Shown here one piece after another: positions 56,668-64,000 of a stretch of DNA of 64,000 bases. Origin of the DNA: Roseomonas alba (lineage in GTDB: Bacteria; Pseudomonadota; Alphaproteobacteria; Acetobacterales; Acetobacteraceae). The notes beneath the pieces were generated by a model. The model made no database searches. It worked only from the letters and a program-made list of their open reading frames with translations, and was not told the DNA's origin. How positions within the stretch are numbered: position 1 is the stretch's first letter; each line of letters opens with the position of its first letter. The position numbers and the translations under genes are program-made. The DNA lies in the NCBI RefSeq assembly GCF_019430885.1, contig NZ_JAHYBZ010000005.1, positions 372,001 through 436,000 of the forward strand, read 5' to 3'.

Positions 56668-57402
56668 TCAGCCCACCCGCAGCGGCGGCTGCTGCCCCGC
56701 CAGGACGCCCCAGCTCCCTTCGGTCTCCGCCAGGTGGCGGCGCACGGCGGCGGCCGCCGCCACCCCATCGCCGGCGAGAATCGCCGCGACGATCGCGCCA
56801 TGTTCCCCATGGGACGCCGCCAGCCGGTCCTGCCCGCCGAGCTGCGCTGCCCGGAACGGCGCCAGGCGGCGCCGCGTCGCATCGGCCATCTCGGCCAGGT
56901 AGCTGTTCCCCGAGCCGGCGTAGAGCGCCTCATGGAAGGCGACATTCGCGTCCTTGTAGGCGTCGAGCCAGCCATCCTCGACCATCTTGCCCATGGTCGC
57001 GTGGCGGCTGGCGAGCCGCGCCTTGTCCGCCCGCGACATCGCCTGGGCGCACAGCGAGGCGCAGATCGCCTCGAGCTCCGCCATGGCCTGGAACATCTCG
57101 GCGAGGCGACCGGGTTCCGGCCGCGCGACCACGGCGCCACGCCGGGGGCGCTGCTCCACCAGCCCGGTCGCGGCCAGCAGGCGCAGCGCCTCCCGCACCG
57201 GGGTGCGGGAGACGCCATGGGCGGCGGCGAGCCGTTCCTCCTCCAGCGCCGTGCCCGGCGGCATGCGACCTTCGGTGATGGCCTCGGCCAATTCGGTGGC
57301 CAGGGCTTCGGCGCGGGTCGGACCGGGCCGACGGCGCGTCGGCTTGCCTGCCGGCGCGGGGCGCGCCGGGGTATCGGTACGGGATCGGGCGAGGAGCGTC
57401 AT
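56668..57402 (-). CDS. GntR-family regulator, FCD subfamily
   Basis: 244 residues. Winged HTH at about 28-95 (ALATELAEAITEGRMPPGTALEEERLA, then GVSRTPVREALRLLAATGLVEQRPRRGAVV). The FCD ligand domain follows, with metal/ligand His and Asp in ANVAFHEALYAGSGN and HGAIVAAILAGDGVAAAAAVRRHL. It is upstream of atzF on the same strand and likely represses the cyclic-amide operon until its substrate or product binds. Confidence 0.88.
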   Translation of the reverse strand: MTLLARSRTDTPARPAPAGKPTRRRPGPTRAEALATELAEAITEGRMPPGTALEEERLAAAHGVSRTPVREALRLLAATGLVEQRPRRGAVVARPEPGRLAEMFQAMAELEAICASLCAQAMSRADKARLASRHATMGKMVEDGWLDAYKDANVAFHEALYAGSGNSYLAEMADATRRRLAPFRAAQLGGQDRLAASHGEHGAIVAAILAGDGVAAAAAVRRHLAETEGSWGVLAGQQPPLRVG

Positions 57403-57524
57403 GCTCTGGACCTAGCACGGACCATGCCGTATCCCCTTGTCATATCCGACTTCGTCTCGACATGAACCAGTCCCGGTCGCCGCACCCCATCCGGCGACGA
57501 AGGTTGGCCCCCGCGGAGCGTTCC

Positions 57525-57872
57525 ATGCCGGCAGTTGCCGACGCCCCTGTCACCAGCAGTCCCGTCCTCGCCGCCGCGGCGATGGAGGAGCACGCCGCTG
57601 ACGCGGCGGCTATGCTGCGCCTGCTCGCCAGTGAGCGCCGCCTGGTCGTCCTATGCACCCTCATAGCTGAGGGCGAGGCTCCGGTCGGTCGCCTCGCCGA
57701 GCGCGCCGGCCTGTCCCAGCCGGCCATGTCCCAGCATCTCGCCAAGCTGCGGGAGGACGGGCTGGTCGCAACCCGGCGCGCCGGCACCACGATTCACTAC
57801 CGGATCGCCGATCCGCGGGTGGCCCGCCTGATGGCGACCCTGCACGACATCTTCTGTGTGACGCCCGGCTGA
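57525..57872 (+). CDS. ArsR-family regulator with two-cysteine thiol-sensing pattern (SqrR/BigR-like)
   Basis: 115 residues. Winged HTH: LSQPAMSQHLAKLREDGLVATRRAG. Two cysteines occupy the positions used by SqrR, BigR and YgaV for persulfide or thiol sensing: Cys44 in LVVLCTLIAEGE and Cys111 in LHDIFCVTPG, near the C-terminus. GGAG lies six bases before the ATG at 57525. No sulfide-oxidising gene (sqr, pdo, blh) is adjacent, so its targets lie elsewhere or at its own promoter. Confidence 0.82.
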   Translation: MPAVADAPVTSSPVLAAAAMEEHAADAAAMLRLLASERRLVVLCTLIAEGEAPVGRLAERAGLSQPAMSQHLAKLREDGLVATRRAGTTIHYRIADPRVARLMATLHDIFCVTPG

Positions 57873-58072
57873 TCCGATCCCGCCGTCCGGGCGGCCAGCA
57901 TTCGGCCATTCCTGTTGGAAAACCGACGGCAATCGATCGCGCGCCGTGTTGCACATCCGTGTCGCATGTTCGATCGGCAACAATTTCTTAACCTTTTCGA
58001 CGCGGACCTGTGAGGGAGCCGATCCGGCAGGCGCCCTAATCGCCGGCGCACCAACCATTGCCGGAGATGTCC

Positions 58073-61000
58073 ATGTCTGGGACACAGCTCAGCGCCGCCA
58101 GCGCGATCACGCTCGCCCATGTCGCGGGTAACGGCTCCGCCGCCCTTGACGCCGAGGTCGCGTCCTTCGACGTCGCCTCGGGGCTGGTGTTCATCGCCGG
58201 CCCCTCAGGCATCGACGCGGTGGATCCGGTGACGGGCACGATCCTCGGCAGCCTGTCGACGACCGCCTATGGCCACGTCAACAGCGTCGCGGCGAAGGAC
58301 GGCGTCGTCGCCGTGGCGATCGAGGCGGTGCCGAAGACCGATCCCGGCATGGTCATGATCCTCGACGTGACGCGCGACGGGGATGACGTGACCCTGACGC
58401 CGCGCACATACGCCGGTGAGGACGTGCTGATCGTCGGCGCGCTGCCCGACCAGATCGGCTTCACCCCGGACGGCACGAAGATCCTCACCGCCAATGAGGG
58501 TGAGCCGAACTCCTATGGCCTCGCGGACAGCGTCGATCCGCTGGGCTCGGTCAGCATCATCGACGTCGCGACGGGCGCTGTGTCGACCGCCGACTTCACC
58601 GCCTTCAACGCCCAGACCGACGCGCTGAAGGCCGCCGGCCTGCGCGTCTTCGGCCCCGGCGCGACGCTGGCCCAGGACCTCGAGCCCGAATACATCGCGG
58701 TCGACCCGAACGACCCGACCAAGGCCTATGTGACGCTGCAGGAGGCGAACGCGATCGCCGTGCTCGACATCCCGAGCGCGACCTTCACCTCCATCATCCC
58801 GCTCGGCCTCAAGGATCTCAGCCTTCCGCAGAACGAGATCTCGGGCAATGACCAGGACAACGTCTACGCCCCGGTCAACGTCGACAATCTCTACGGCATG
58901 TACATGCCGGACGCGATCTCGGCGGTTGACATCGGCGGCACCACCTACCTGATCACCGCCAATGAGGGCGATGCCCGCGCCGACTGGCCGGGCTACAACG
59001 AGGAAGCGCGCATCTCCTCGCTGCCCCTCGATCCGATCGCCTTCCCCGACCTCGACGGCAACGGCAAGGCCGACATCGTCGATTCGATCGGCCGCCTGAC
59101 CGTGTCCATCGCCACCGGCGACACGGATGGCGACGGCGACTACGACCAGCTCCATGTCTTCGGCGGGCGTTCCTTCAGCGTCTGGACCACCGACGGCCAG
59201 CAGGTCTTCGACAGCGGCAACATGCTGGACGAGATCATCGCGACCCAGTTCCCGGGCAGCTACGACGAGAACCGCGACGACAACAAGGGCGTCGAACCCG
59301 AAGGCATCAGCATCGGCCAGATCAACGGCGACACCTACGTCTTCGTCACCCTGGAGCGCGCCGACGGCGTCGCGGCCTTCCGCATGGATGGCGCCGACGA
59401 CTTCACCTTCACCGGCTTCTTCACCACCCCCGGCGACGACGCGCCGGAAGTCGTCACGGTGATCCCGGCCGATGTCTCGCCGACCGGCGAGACCCTTCTC
59501 GTCGCGCCGAACGAGGACAGCGCCACCACCTCGATCTACACGCTGAACGCGACCTTCAAGCTGCAGCTCCTGCACTTCTCGGACGCCGAGGCCGGACTGC
59601 TCGCCTCCACCACCGCGCCGAACCTCGCCGCCCTGGTCGATGCCTTCGAGGATGACTTCGCCAACACCCTGATCCTGTCGGGTGGCGACAACTACATCCC
59701 CGGGCCCTTCATCGCCGCCGGCACCGATCCTTCGGTCGCCGCGACGCATACCCGCGGCGACAACCCCGCCGCTGCCGACATCGAGATCCTGAACCGCATC
59801 GGCGTCGAGGCCTCGGCCGTCGGCAACCATGAGTTCGACCTCGGCACCCGCACCTTCAACGATGCGGTGCTGGATGCGAACTTCCCCTACATCACCGCGA
59901 ATCTCGACTTCTCCGGCGATGCGGACATTCGCGGCCGCTACCTTGAGACGGTCGGGGTGAACGGGCTTGAGGAGGCCTCGACCCTCGCCGGCCGTATCGT
60001 GCCGTCCGCCGTCATCACCGAGGGCAACGAGAAGATCGGCATCGTCGGCCTGACGACGCAGATCCTCGAGACCATTTCCTCGACCGGCGGCGTCGAGGTG
60101 AAGGGCTTCCCGGGCGACGGCAGCGAGGTGAACGACGCCGCGCAGCTCGCCGCGGTGCTCCAGCCGGTGATCGACGACCTGGTCGCGCAGGGCGTGAACA
60201 AGATCATCCTCACCTCCCACCTTCAGCAGATCGAGATCGAGCAGGCGCTCGCCCCGCTGCTGACGGGCGTGGACATCATCCTCGCCGCCGGTTCGCACAC
60301 GCGCATGGGCGATGCGGATGACCAGGCGGCCGCCTTCCCGGGGCATTCCGCCGAGTACATGGCCGGCTACCCGATCGTCACCGCCGGCGCCGACGGCGCG
60401 ACGACCCTGATCGTCAGCACCGACAACGAGTACACCTATCTCGGCCGCCTGGTCGTCGAGTTCGACGCGCATGGCGAGATCATCTCCGACAGCCTCGATT
60501 CCACGCTCAACGGCGGCTACGCCACGACCGACGAGAACGTCGCCGCAGCCTGGGGCGTGGATGTCGAGGACCTCGACACCACCGCCTTCGCCGAAGGCAC
60601 CAAGGGTGCCGAGGTGAAGGAGATCACCGACGCCGTGCAGTCGGTCATCGCCGCCAAGGATGGCGAGATCTGGGGCTACACCAATGTCTACCTCGAAGGT
60701 GAGCGCGCCCAGGTCCGCAATCAGGAATCCAATCTCGGCGACCTCACCTCGGATGCGAACATCGCCGCGGCGCGCGACGCGCTCGCGACGGAGGGCCTGA
60801 TCGTCTCGCTGAAGAATGGCGGTGGCATCCGCACGGCGATCGGCACCGTGGTGCCGGCGACCGGCGAGAAGGAGCCGCCGGCCGCCAACCCGGATGCCGG
60901 CAAGCCGGAAGGCGCGATCTCGACCCTCGACATCGAGAATTCGCTCCGCTTCAACAACTCGCTGATGGTGTTCGACACCACGGCGGCGGGGCTCAAGGCG

Positions 61001-62521
61001 ATTCTCGAGCATGGCGTCGCCACGCTCGGCAATCAGGGCCGCTACCCGCAGATCGGCGGCTTCGCGATCTCCTATGACCCGGATGCTCCGGCCGGGTCGC
61101 GCGTGATCAGCATCGCGGCCATCGATGAGGCCGGCAACGTCATCGCCCGCCTGATCGAGGACGGGCAGGTGAGCGCCGATGCCCCGGCGAGCTTCACCAT
61201 GGTCACGCTCGGCTACCTCGCCAATGGCGGCGACGGCTATCCGATGAAGGCGAATGGCGAGAATTTCCGCTACCTCCTCGCCGACGGCACCGTCTCCGCC
61301 GCGGTGGACGAAGCGCTGGACTTCACCACCACGGACACCATGGCGACGGTCGGCGTGACCGCCGCCGACATGCTCGGCGAGCAGCAGGCCTTCAAGGAAT
61401 ACCTGCAGGAGAACTACGGCACGCCGGAGACCGCCTATGACGTCGCTGACACCGCCTCGTCCGGCGACACCCGCATCCAGGACCTCAATGTCCGTGCCGA
61501 CGCGGTGCTGGACGGCGACATGCTGCATGGCCGCTTCACCGCGGACCTGCTGGAAGGTGCCGCGGGCGACGACCTGATCGAGGGCCGCGCCGGCAACGAC
61601 ACCATTCTGGGCGGCCTCGGCGATGACACCCTGGCGGGCCATGCCGACCATGACAGCATCGACGGCGGCAGCGGCCACGACAGCATGACCGGTGACGGCG
61701 GCAACGACACGCTGCTCGGCGCCGCCGGGCACGACACGATGCTGGGTGGCAACGGCTATGACTGGCTGGATGGCGGCGAGGGCAATGACAGCCTCGGCGG
61801 CGGCAATGGCCTCGATACGCTGCTCGGCGGCACCGGCAACGACGTGCTGCGCGGCGGTGCGCTGTCCGACAGCCTGGTCGGCGGCGAGGGCGACGACACC
61901 CTCGACGGCGGTGTGTCGAACGACACGCTGGCCGGGGGCACGGGCGCCGACTCGTTGGATGGCGGCCTCGGCCACGACCAGCTGTTCGGCGATGTCGGCA
62001 ACGACACGCTGGGCGGTGGCATCGGCCATGACACGCTCGACGGTGGCGCGGATGACGACTTCCTGACCGGCGGCAGCGGCATGGACAGTCTGATGGGTGG
62101 TGCCGGCAACGACACCCTCGACGGCGGCAACGGCCATGACACGCTGATCGGTGGCGAGGGCAACGACCAGCTCTTCGGCGGCCTGAACCGCGACCTGCTG
62201 GAAGGCGGGGCCGGCAACGACACGCTGGATGGCGGCCAGCAGGCCGATACGCTGATCGGCGGCGAGGGCGACGACGTGCTGACCGGCGGCGTCAGCAACG
62301 ATCTGTTCATCTTCGGCGCCAACGCCGGTTCCGACATCATCACCGACCTGACCCGCTTCGACACGATCCTGATCGAGGATGGACTGACGATCGCCGACCA
62401 ATCCCTGGCGGACATCGGCGGCGGCGCGGCACAGGACCTGGTGCTGACGCTGAGCGACGGTGGGATGATCACCCTGCTCGACATGCAGGTGATCCCGACC
62501 GGGGTCCTGACCTTCGCCTGA
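58073..62521 (+). CDS. Large secreted RTX protein with choice-of-anchor-I and 5'-nucleotidase-like domains
   Basis: 1,482 residues. Order: beta-propeller-like choice-of-anchor-I domain (about 1-480), metallophosphatase/5'-nucleotidase-like catalytic part (about 495-1110; LLHFSDAEAG, SGGDNYIPG, GNHEFDLG near 583, GGGIRTAIG near 916), then about thirty glycine/aspartate RTX nonapeptides (about 1156-1412) and a C-terminal acidic/hydrophobic secretion signal. No N-terminal signal peptide; export by a type I system is expected, but none is encoded in the window. Phosphate release from nucleotides or phosphoesters outside the cell is inferred. ATG 58073 with GGAG upstream is preferred over TTG 58058 and ATG 58067. 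Confidence 0.88.
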   Translation: MSGTQLSAASAITLAHVAGNGSAALDAEVASFDVASGLVFIAGPSGIDAVDPVTGTILGSLSTTAYGHVNSVAAKDGVVAVAIEAVPKTDPGMVMILDVTRDGDDVTLTPRTYAGEDVLIVGALPDQIGFTPDGTKILTANEGEPNSYGLADSVDPLGSVSIIDVATGAVSTADFTAFNAQTDALKAAGLRVFGPGATLAQDLEPEYIAVDPNDPTKAYVTLQEANAIAVLDIPSATFTSIIPLGLKDLSLPQNEISGNDQDNVYAPVNVDNLYGMYMPDAISAVDIGGTTYLITANEGDARADWPGYNEEARISSLPLDPIAFPDLDGNGKADIVDSIGRLTVSIATGDTDGDGDYDQLHVFGGRSFSVWTTDGQQVFDSGNMLDEIIATQFPGSYDENRDDNKGVEPEGISIGQINGDTYVFVTLERADGVAAFRMDGADDFTFTGFFTTPGDDAPEVVTVIPADVSPTGETLLVAPNEDSATTSIYTLNATFKLQLLHFSDAEAGLLASTTAPNLAALVDAFEDDFANTLILSGGDNYIPGPFIAAGTDPSVAATHTRGDNPAAADIEILNRIGVEASAVGNHEFDLGTRTFNDAVLDANFPYITANLDFSGDADIRGRYLETVGVNGLEEASTLAGRIVPSAVITEGNEKIGIVGLTTQILETISSTGGVEVKGFPGDGSEVNDAAQLAAVLQPVIDDLVAQGVNKIILTSHLQQIEIEQALAPLLTGVDIILAAGSHTRMGDADDQAAAFPGHSAEYMAGYPIVTAGADGATTLIVSTDNEYTYLGRLVVEFDAHGEIISDSLDSTLNGGYATTDENVAAAWGVDVEDLDTTAFAEGTKGAEVKEITDAVQSVIAAKDGEIWGYTNVYLEGERAQVRNQESNLGDLTSDANIAAARDALATEGLIVSLKNGGGIRTAIGTVVPATGEKEPPAANPDAGKPEGAISTLDIENSLRFNNSLMVFDTTAAGLKAILEHGVATLGNQGRYPQIGGFAISYDPDAPAGSRVISIAAIDEAGNVIARLIEDGQVSADAPASFTMVTLGYLANGGDGYPMKANGENFRYLLADGTVSAAVDEALDFTTTDTMATVGVTAADMLGEQQAFKEYLQENYGTPETAYDVADTASSGDTRIQDLNVRADAVLDGDMLHGRFTADLLEGAAGDDLIEGRAGNDTILGGLGDDTLAGHADHDSIDGGSGHDSMTGDGGNDTLLGAAGHDTMLGGNGYDWLDGGEGNDSLGGGNGLDTLLGGTGNDVLRGGALSDSLVGGEGDDTLDGGVSNDTLAGGTGADSLDGGLGHDQLFGDVGNDTLGGGIGHDTLDGGADDDFLTGGSGMDSLMGGAGNDTLDGGNGHDTLIGGEGNDQLFGGLNRDLLEGGAGNDTLDGGQQADTLIGGEGDDVLTGGVSNDLFIFGANAGSDIITDLTRFDTILIEDGLTIADQSLADIGGGAAQDLVLTLSDGGMITLLDMQVIPTGVLTFA
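61540..62310 (+). repeat. Tandem RTX-coding repeat
   Basis: A run of degenerate 27-bp units encoding GGxGxDxLx nonapeptides (for example GGEGNDSLG, GGTGNDVLR, GGAGNDTLD). They form a calcium-binding beta-roll. Several units vary at the aspartate (GYDWLDGG, GLDTLLGG, SNDTLAGG), as is usual near the middle of such arrays. The DNA repeat is a coding feature, not a CRISPR or a minisatellite. Confidence 0.9.
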
Positions 62522-62577
62522 CGGGCGCGAAGGCGGGGGCGGGTCGAAACCCCTCCGCCTCGCAGCATGCTCCGACC

Positions 62578-62604
62578 GGCGCGGCGGCAACGCCGCGCCT
62601 TTCT
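62578..62604 (+). terminator. Intrinsic terminator of the RTX gene
   Basis: Nine-pair stem GGCGCGGCG / CGCCGCGCC closed by a GCAA tetraloop, followed by TTTCT. It is the most canonical terminator in the window, 57 bases after the RTX stop. Confidence 0.85.
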
Positions 62605-62976
62605 CATGCCTGTGCACTCCCGGCTCCTCGCAACGGCAGGAGGGGAGTGCCATGCGGCCGGGAGCCATCCCGCCCCATCGCGACGTCGGACCGGCCCATC
62701 GCAGCGGCGTTGGGCGGTCGGCAGGTTCGGCCCGCGACGATCCAGGCGTGATCGGGGACGCCTCCGGCCACGCCGCTTCAGTGTCGGGGCGCGCGGTGAC
62801 GATGGCGGCAGGCACGCTCTTTCGGCGGACATCCCGACAAGTCGGCTAGACATCCTCTTGGCCGGCCGATGCGTGGTCCTGTTGCGCCGCCGACGGTTCA
62901 CGGAACGGCAACAGGACTGCCACGCACGCGTCGCCCGCTTGCTCTAGGGGAGCCCCCGACTTCGTAGGGGCTTCGC
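62605..62976. other. Intergenic region before the phosphonate monoester hydrolase
   Basis: 372 bases. Open frames here are arginine-rich and have no recognisable motif. An inverted element, AGGGGAGCCCCCGACTTCG then TAGGGGCTTCG, lies at 62946-62976 just before the ATG and may be a leader hairpin or operator. No repeat-family copy is present. Confidence 0.4.
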
Positions 62977-64000
62977 ATGACAAGGCGTCGGAACGTTCTG
63001 TTGATCGTGGTCGATCAGTGGCGGGCGGATTTCATCCCGGCTCTTGGCGCCGGATTCCTGAAGACGCCCAATCTTGACCGGCTTTGCCGTGAGGGCGTGA
63101 CCTTCCGCAACCACGTCACGACCGCAGTACCCTGCGGGCCGGCACGCGCCTCGCTGCTGACGGGGCTGTATCTGATGAACCATCGCGCGGTGCAGAACAC
63201 GGTGCCGCTCGATGCGCGGCACATGAATCTCGGCAAGGCGCTGCGGCTGATCGGCTACGATCCGGCGCTGATCGGATACACCACCTCGACGCCTGATCCG
63301 CGCACCACCGGTCCGCGCGATCCGCGCTTCACCACGCTCGGCGACCTGATGGACGGCTTCCGCAGCGTCGGTGCCTTCGAACCCTCGATGGATGGTTATT
63401 TCGGCTGGCTGGCGCAAAGGGGCTACGACCTGCCCGCGCGCCGCACCGATATCTGGCTGCCCGAGGGCGCGGATGCCGAACCCGGCGCGACTGATCGCCC
63501 CTGCCGCATTCCGGCGGAACTGTCCGACAGCGCCTACTTCACCGAGCGCGCGCTGACCTATCTGAAGGGCAAGGGCGACAAGCCTTGGTTCCTGCATCTC
63601 GGCTATTGGCGGCCGCATCCGCCCTTCGTCGCCTGCGCCCCCTACCACCAGATGTACAAGCCGGAGGAGATGCCCGCCCCGGTGCGCGCCGCCGATCCGG
63701 CCAGCGAGGGCGCCCAGCATCCGATGCTCGGCCACTATCTCGATTCCATCCGCCAGGCGTCGTTCTTCGAGCGCGCGGAAGGTCAGGGCGCGGCGCTGGA
63801 CGCCGCGCAGATCGCGCAGATGCGCGCGACCTATGCCGGCATGATGAGCGAGATCGACGACTGCCTCGGCCAGGTCTTCGCCTATCTCGATCAGACGAAG
63901 CAATGGGAAGACACCCTCGTCATCTTCACCTCCGACCATGGCGAGCAGCTCGGTGACCATCACCTGCTCGGCAAGCTCGGCTATTTCGATGAGAGCTTCC
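62977..64000 (+). CDS. Phosphonate monoester hydrolase / sulfatase-family enzyme (3' end outside window)
   Basis: The first 341 residues are present; the gene runs off the window. It matches rhizobial-type phosphonate monoester hydrolase: NVLLIVVDQWRADFIP, KTPNLDRLCREGVTFRNHV, the formylglycine site VPCGPARASLLTG (Cys53 in CGPAR), LGKALRLIGYDPALIGYTT, then FTSDHGEQLGDHHLLGK near 318-334 with metal ligands. These enzymes hydrolyse phosphonate mono- and phosphate diesters and show wide catalytic promiscuity. They need a formylglycine-generating or equivalent maturation factor, not seen here. Clear start at ATG 62977. Confidence 0.92.
   Translation, partial: MTRRRNVLLIVVDQWRADFIPALGAGFLKTPNLDRLCREGVTFRNHVTTAVPCGPARASLLTGLYLMNHRAVQNTVPLDARHMNLGKALRLIGYDPALIGYTTSTPDPRTTGPRDPRFTTLGDLMDGFRSVGAFEPSMDGYFGWLAQRGYDLPARRTDIWLPEGADAEPGATDRPCRIPAELSDSAYFTERALTYLKGKGDKPWFLHLGYWRPHPPFVACAPYHQMYKPEEMPAPVRAADPASEGAQHPMLGHYLDSIRQASFFERAEGQGAALDAAQIAQMRATYAGMMSEIDDCLGQVFAYLDQTKQWEDTLVIFTSDHGEQLGDHHLLGKLGYFDESF

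Noticed and set aside
61540..62310. Regularly spaced repeats resembling a CRISPR array
   Set aside because: The 27-bp periodicity encodes RTX nonapeptides in frame, units are degenerate and there are no spacers or cas genes.
58205..62815. 1,500-codon open frame on the minus strand opposite the RTX gene
   Set aside because: The antisense frame stays open because of strong third-position GC bias and the RTX repeat. Its product has no domain and the plus-strand gene has clear domains, start site and terminator.

Overview
The window is GC-rich (by eye close to 70 %), densely coding DNA from an alphaproteobacterium, most likely Acetobacteraceae of the Roseomonas type. The markers for this are a mitofilin-like protein beside a zinc-ribbon HemY, the gene order rimP-nusA-ylxR-infB-rbfA-truB-rpsO, DUF6481 next to a cold-shock gene, DUF4170, and a phosphonate monoester hydrolase. 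The lineage is an inference from gene content. No rRNA, tRNA, CRISPR array, transposase or phage gene was recognised.

Layout. 0-9 kb: haem-cluster tail (mitofilin-like protein, HemY), a diguanylate cyclase, an AbrB-type transporter coupled to two amidases, and a cspA/small ORF/DUF6481 group. 9.4-17 kb (minus): a tight eight-gene operon of a RutA-type flavin monooxygenase, a complete Pot-type ABC importer, an N-carbamoylsarcosine-amidase-like hydrolase and two overlapping PuuE-like deacetylase-fold proteins, the second lacking the conserved histidines. 17.2-19.1 kb: an isolated tupB tungstate permease, EcsC, DUF4170. 19.2-23.8 kb (minus): a four-gene sugar- or polyol-type catabolic set (TIM-barrel isomerase, DUF993, Gfo/Idh/MocA dehydrogenase, DapA-like aldolase) behind a perfect 20-bp palindrome. 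23.9-32.8 kb: a LysE pseudogene and the translation/transcription operon rimP to rpsO. 32.9-41.3 kb: YceI/cytochrome b561, an orphan peptide-type binding protein with an AraC regulator, an SDR, trmB, metK and others. 41.5-44.8 kb: a small M35-type peptidase, then tupA and tupC with a divergent helix-turn-helix regulator carrying a binding-protein domain. 44.9-49.8 kb: an enolase-superfamily enzyme, an SDR and an allantoin set (AllA, PuuE, AllC-type). 50.1-57.4 kb (minus): a GntR-headed operon with a split allophanate hydrolase, a TauABC-type importer, a cyanuric acid hydrolase/barbiturase family enzyme and a fourth PuuE-like protein. 57.5-64 kb: a two-cysteine ArsR regulator, a large RTX-repeat phosphoesterase-like exoprotein, and the start of a phosphonate monoester hydrolase.

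The main theme is nitrogen recovery from ureides and cyclic amides. Three neighbourhoods each join amide- or ring-opening hydrolases to one another, and two of them include their own importer. Together they hold RutA, a barbiturase/cyanurate family enzyme, a split AtzF, AllA, an AllC-type amidohydrolase, four PuuE-fold proteins and two further amidases. The RutA-Pot operon does not match the standard rutABCDEFG layout and is the best candidate for an undescribed pathway.

A family of about 230-250 bp non-coding repeats, bounded by G-rich hairpins, occupies at least five intergenic gaps.
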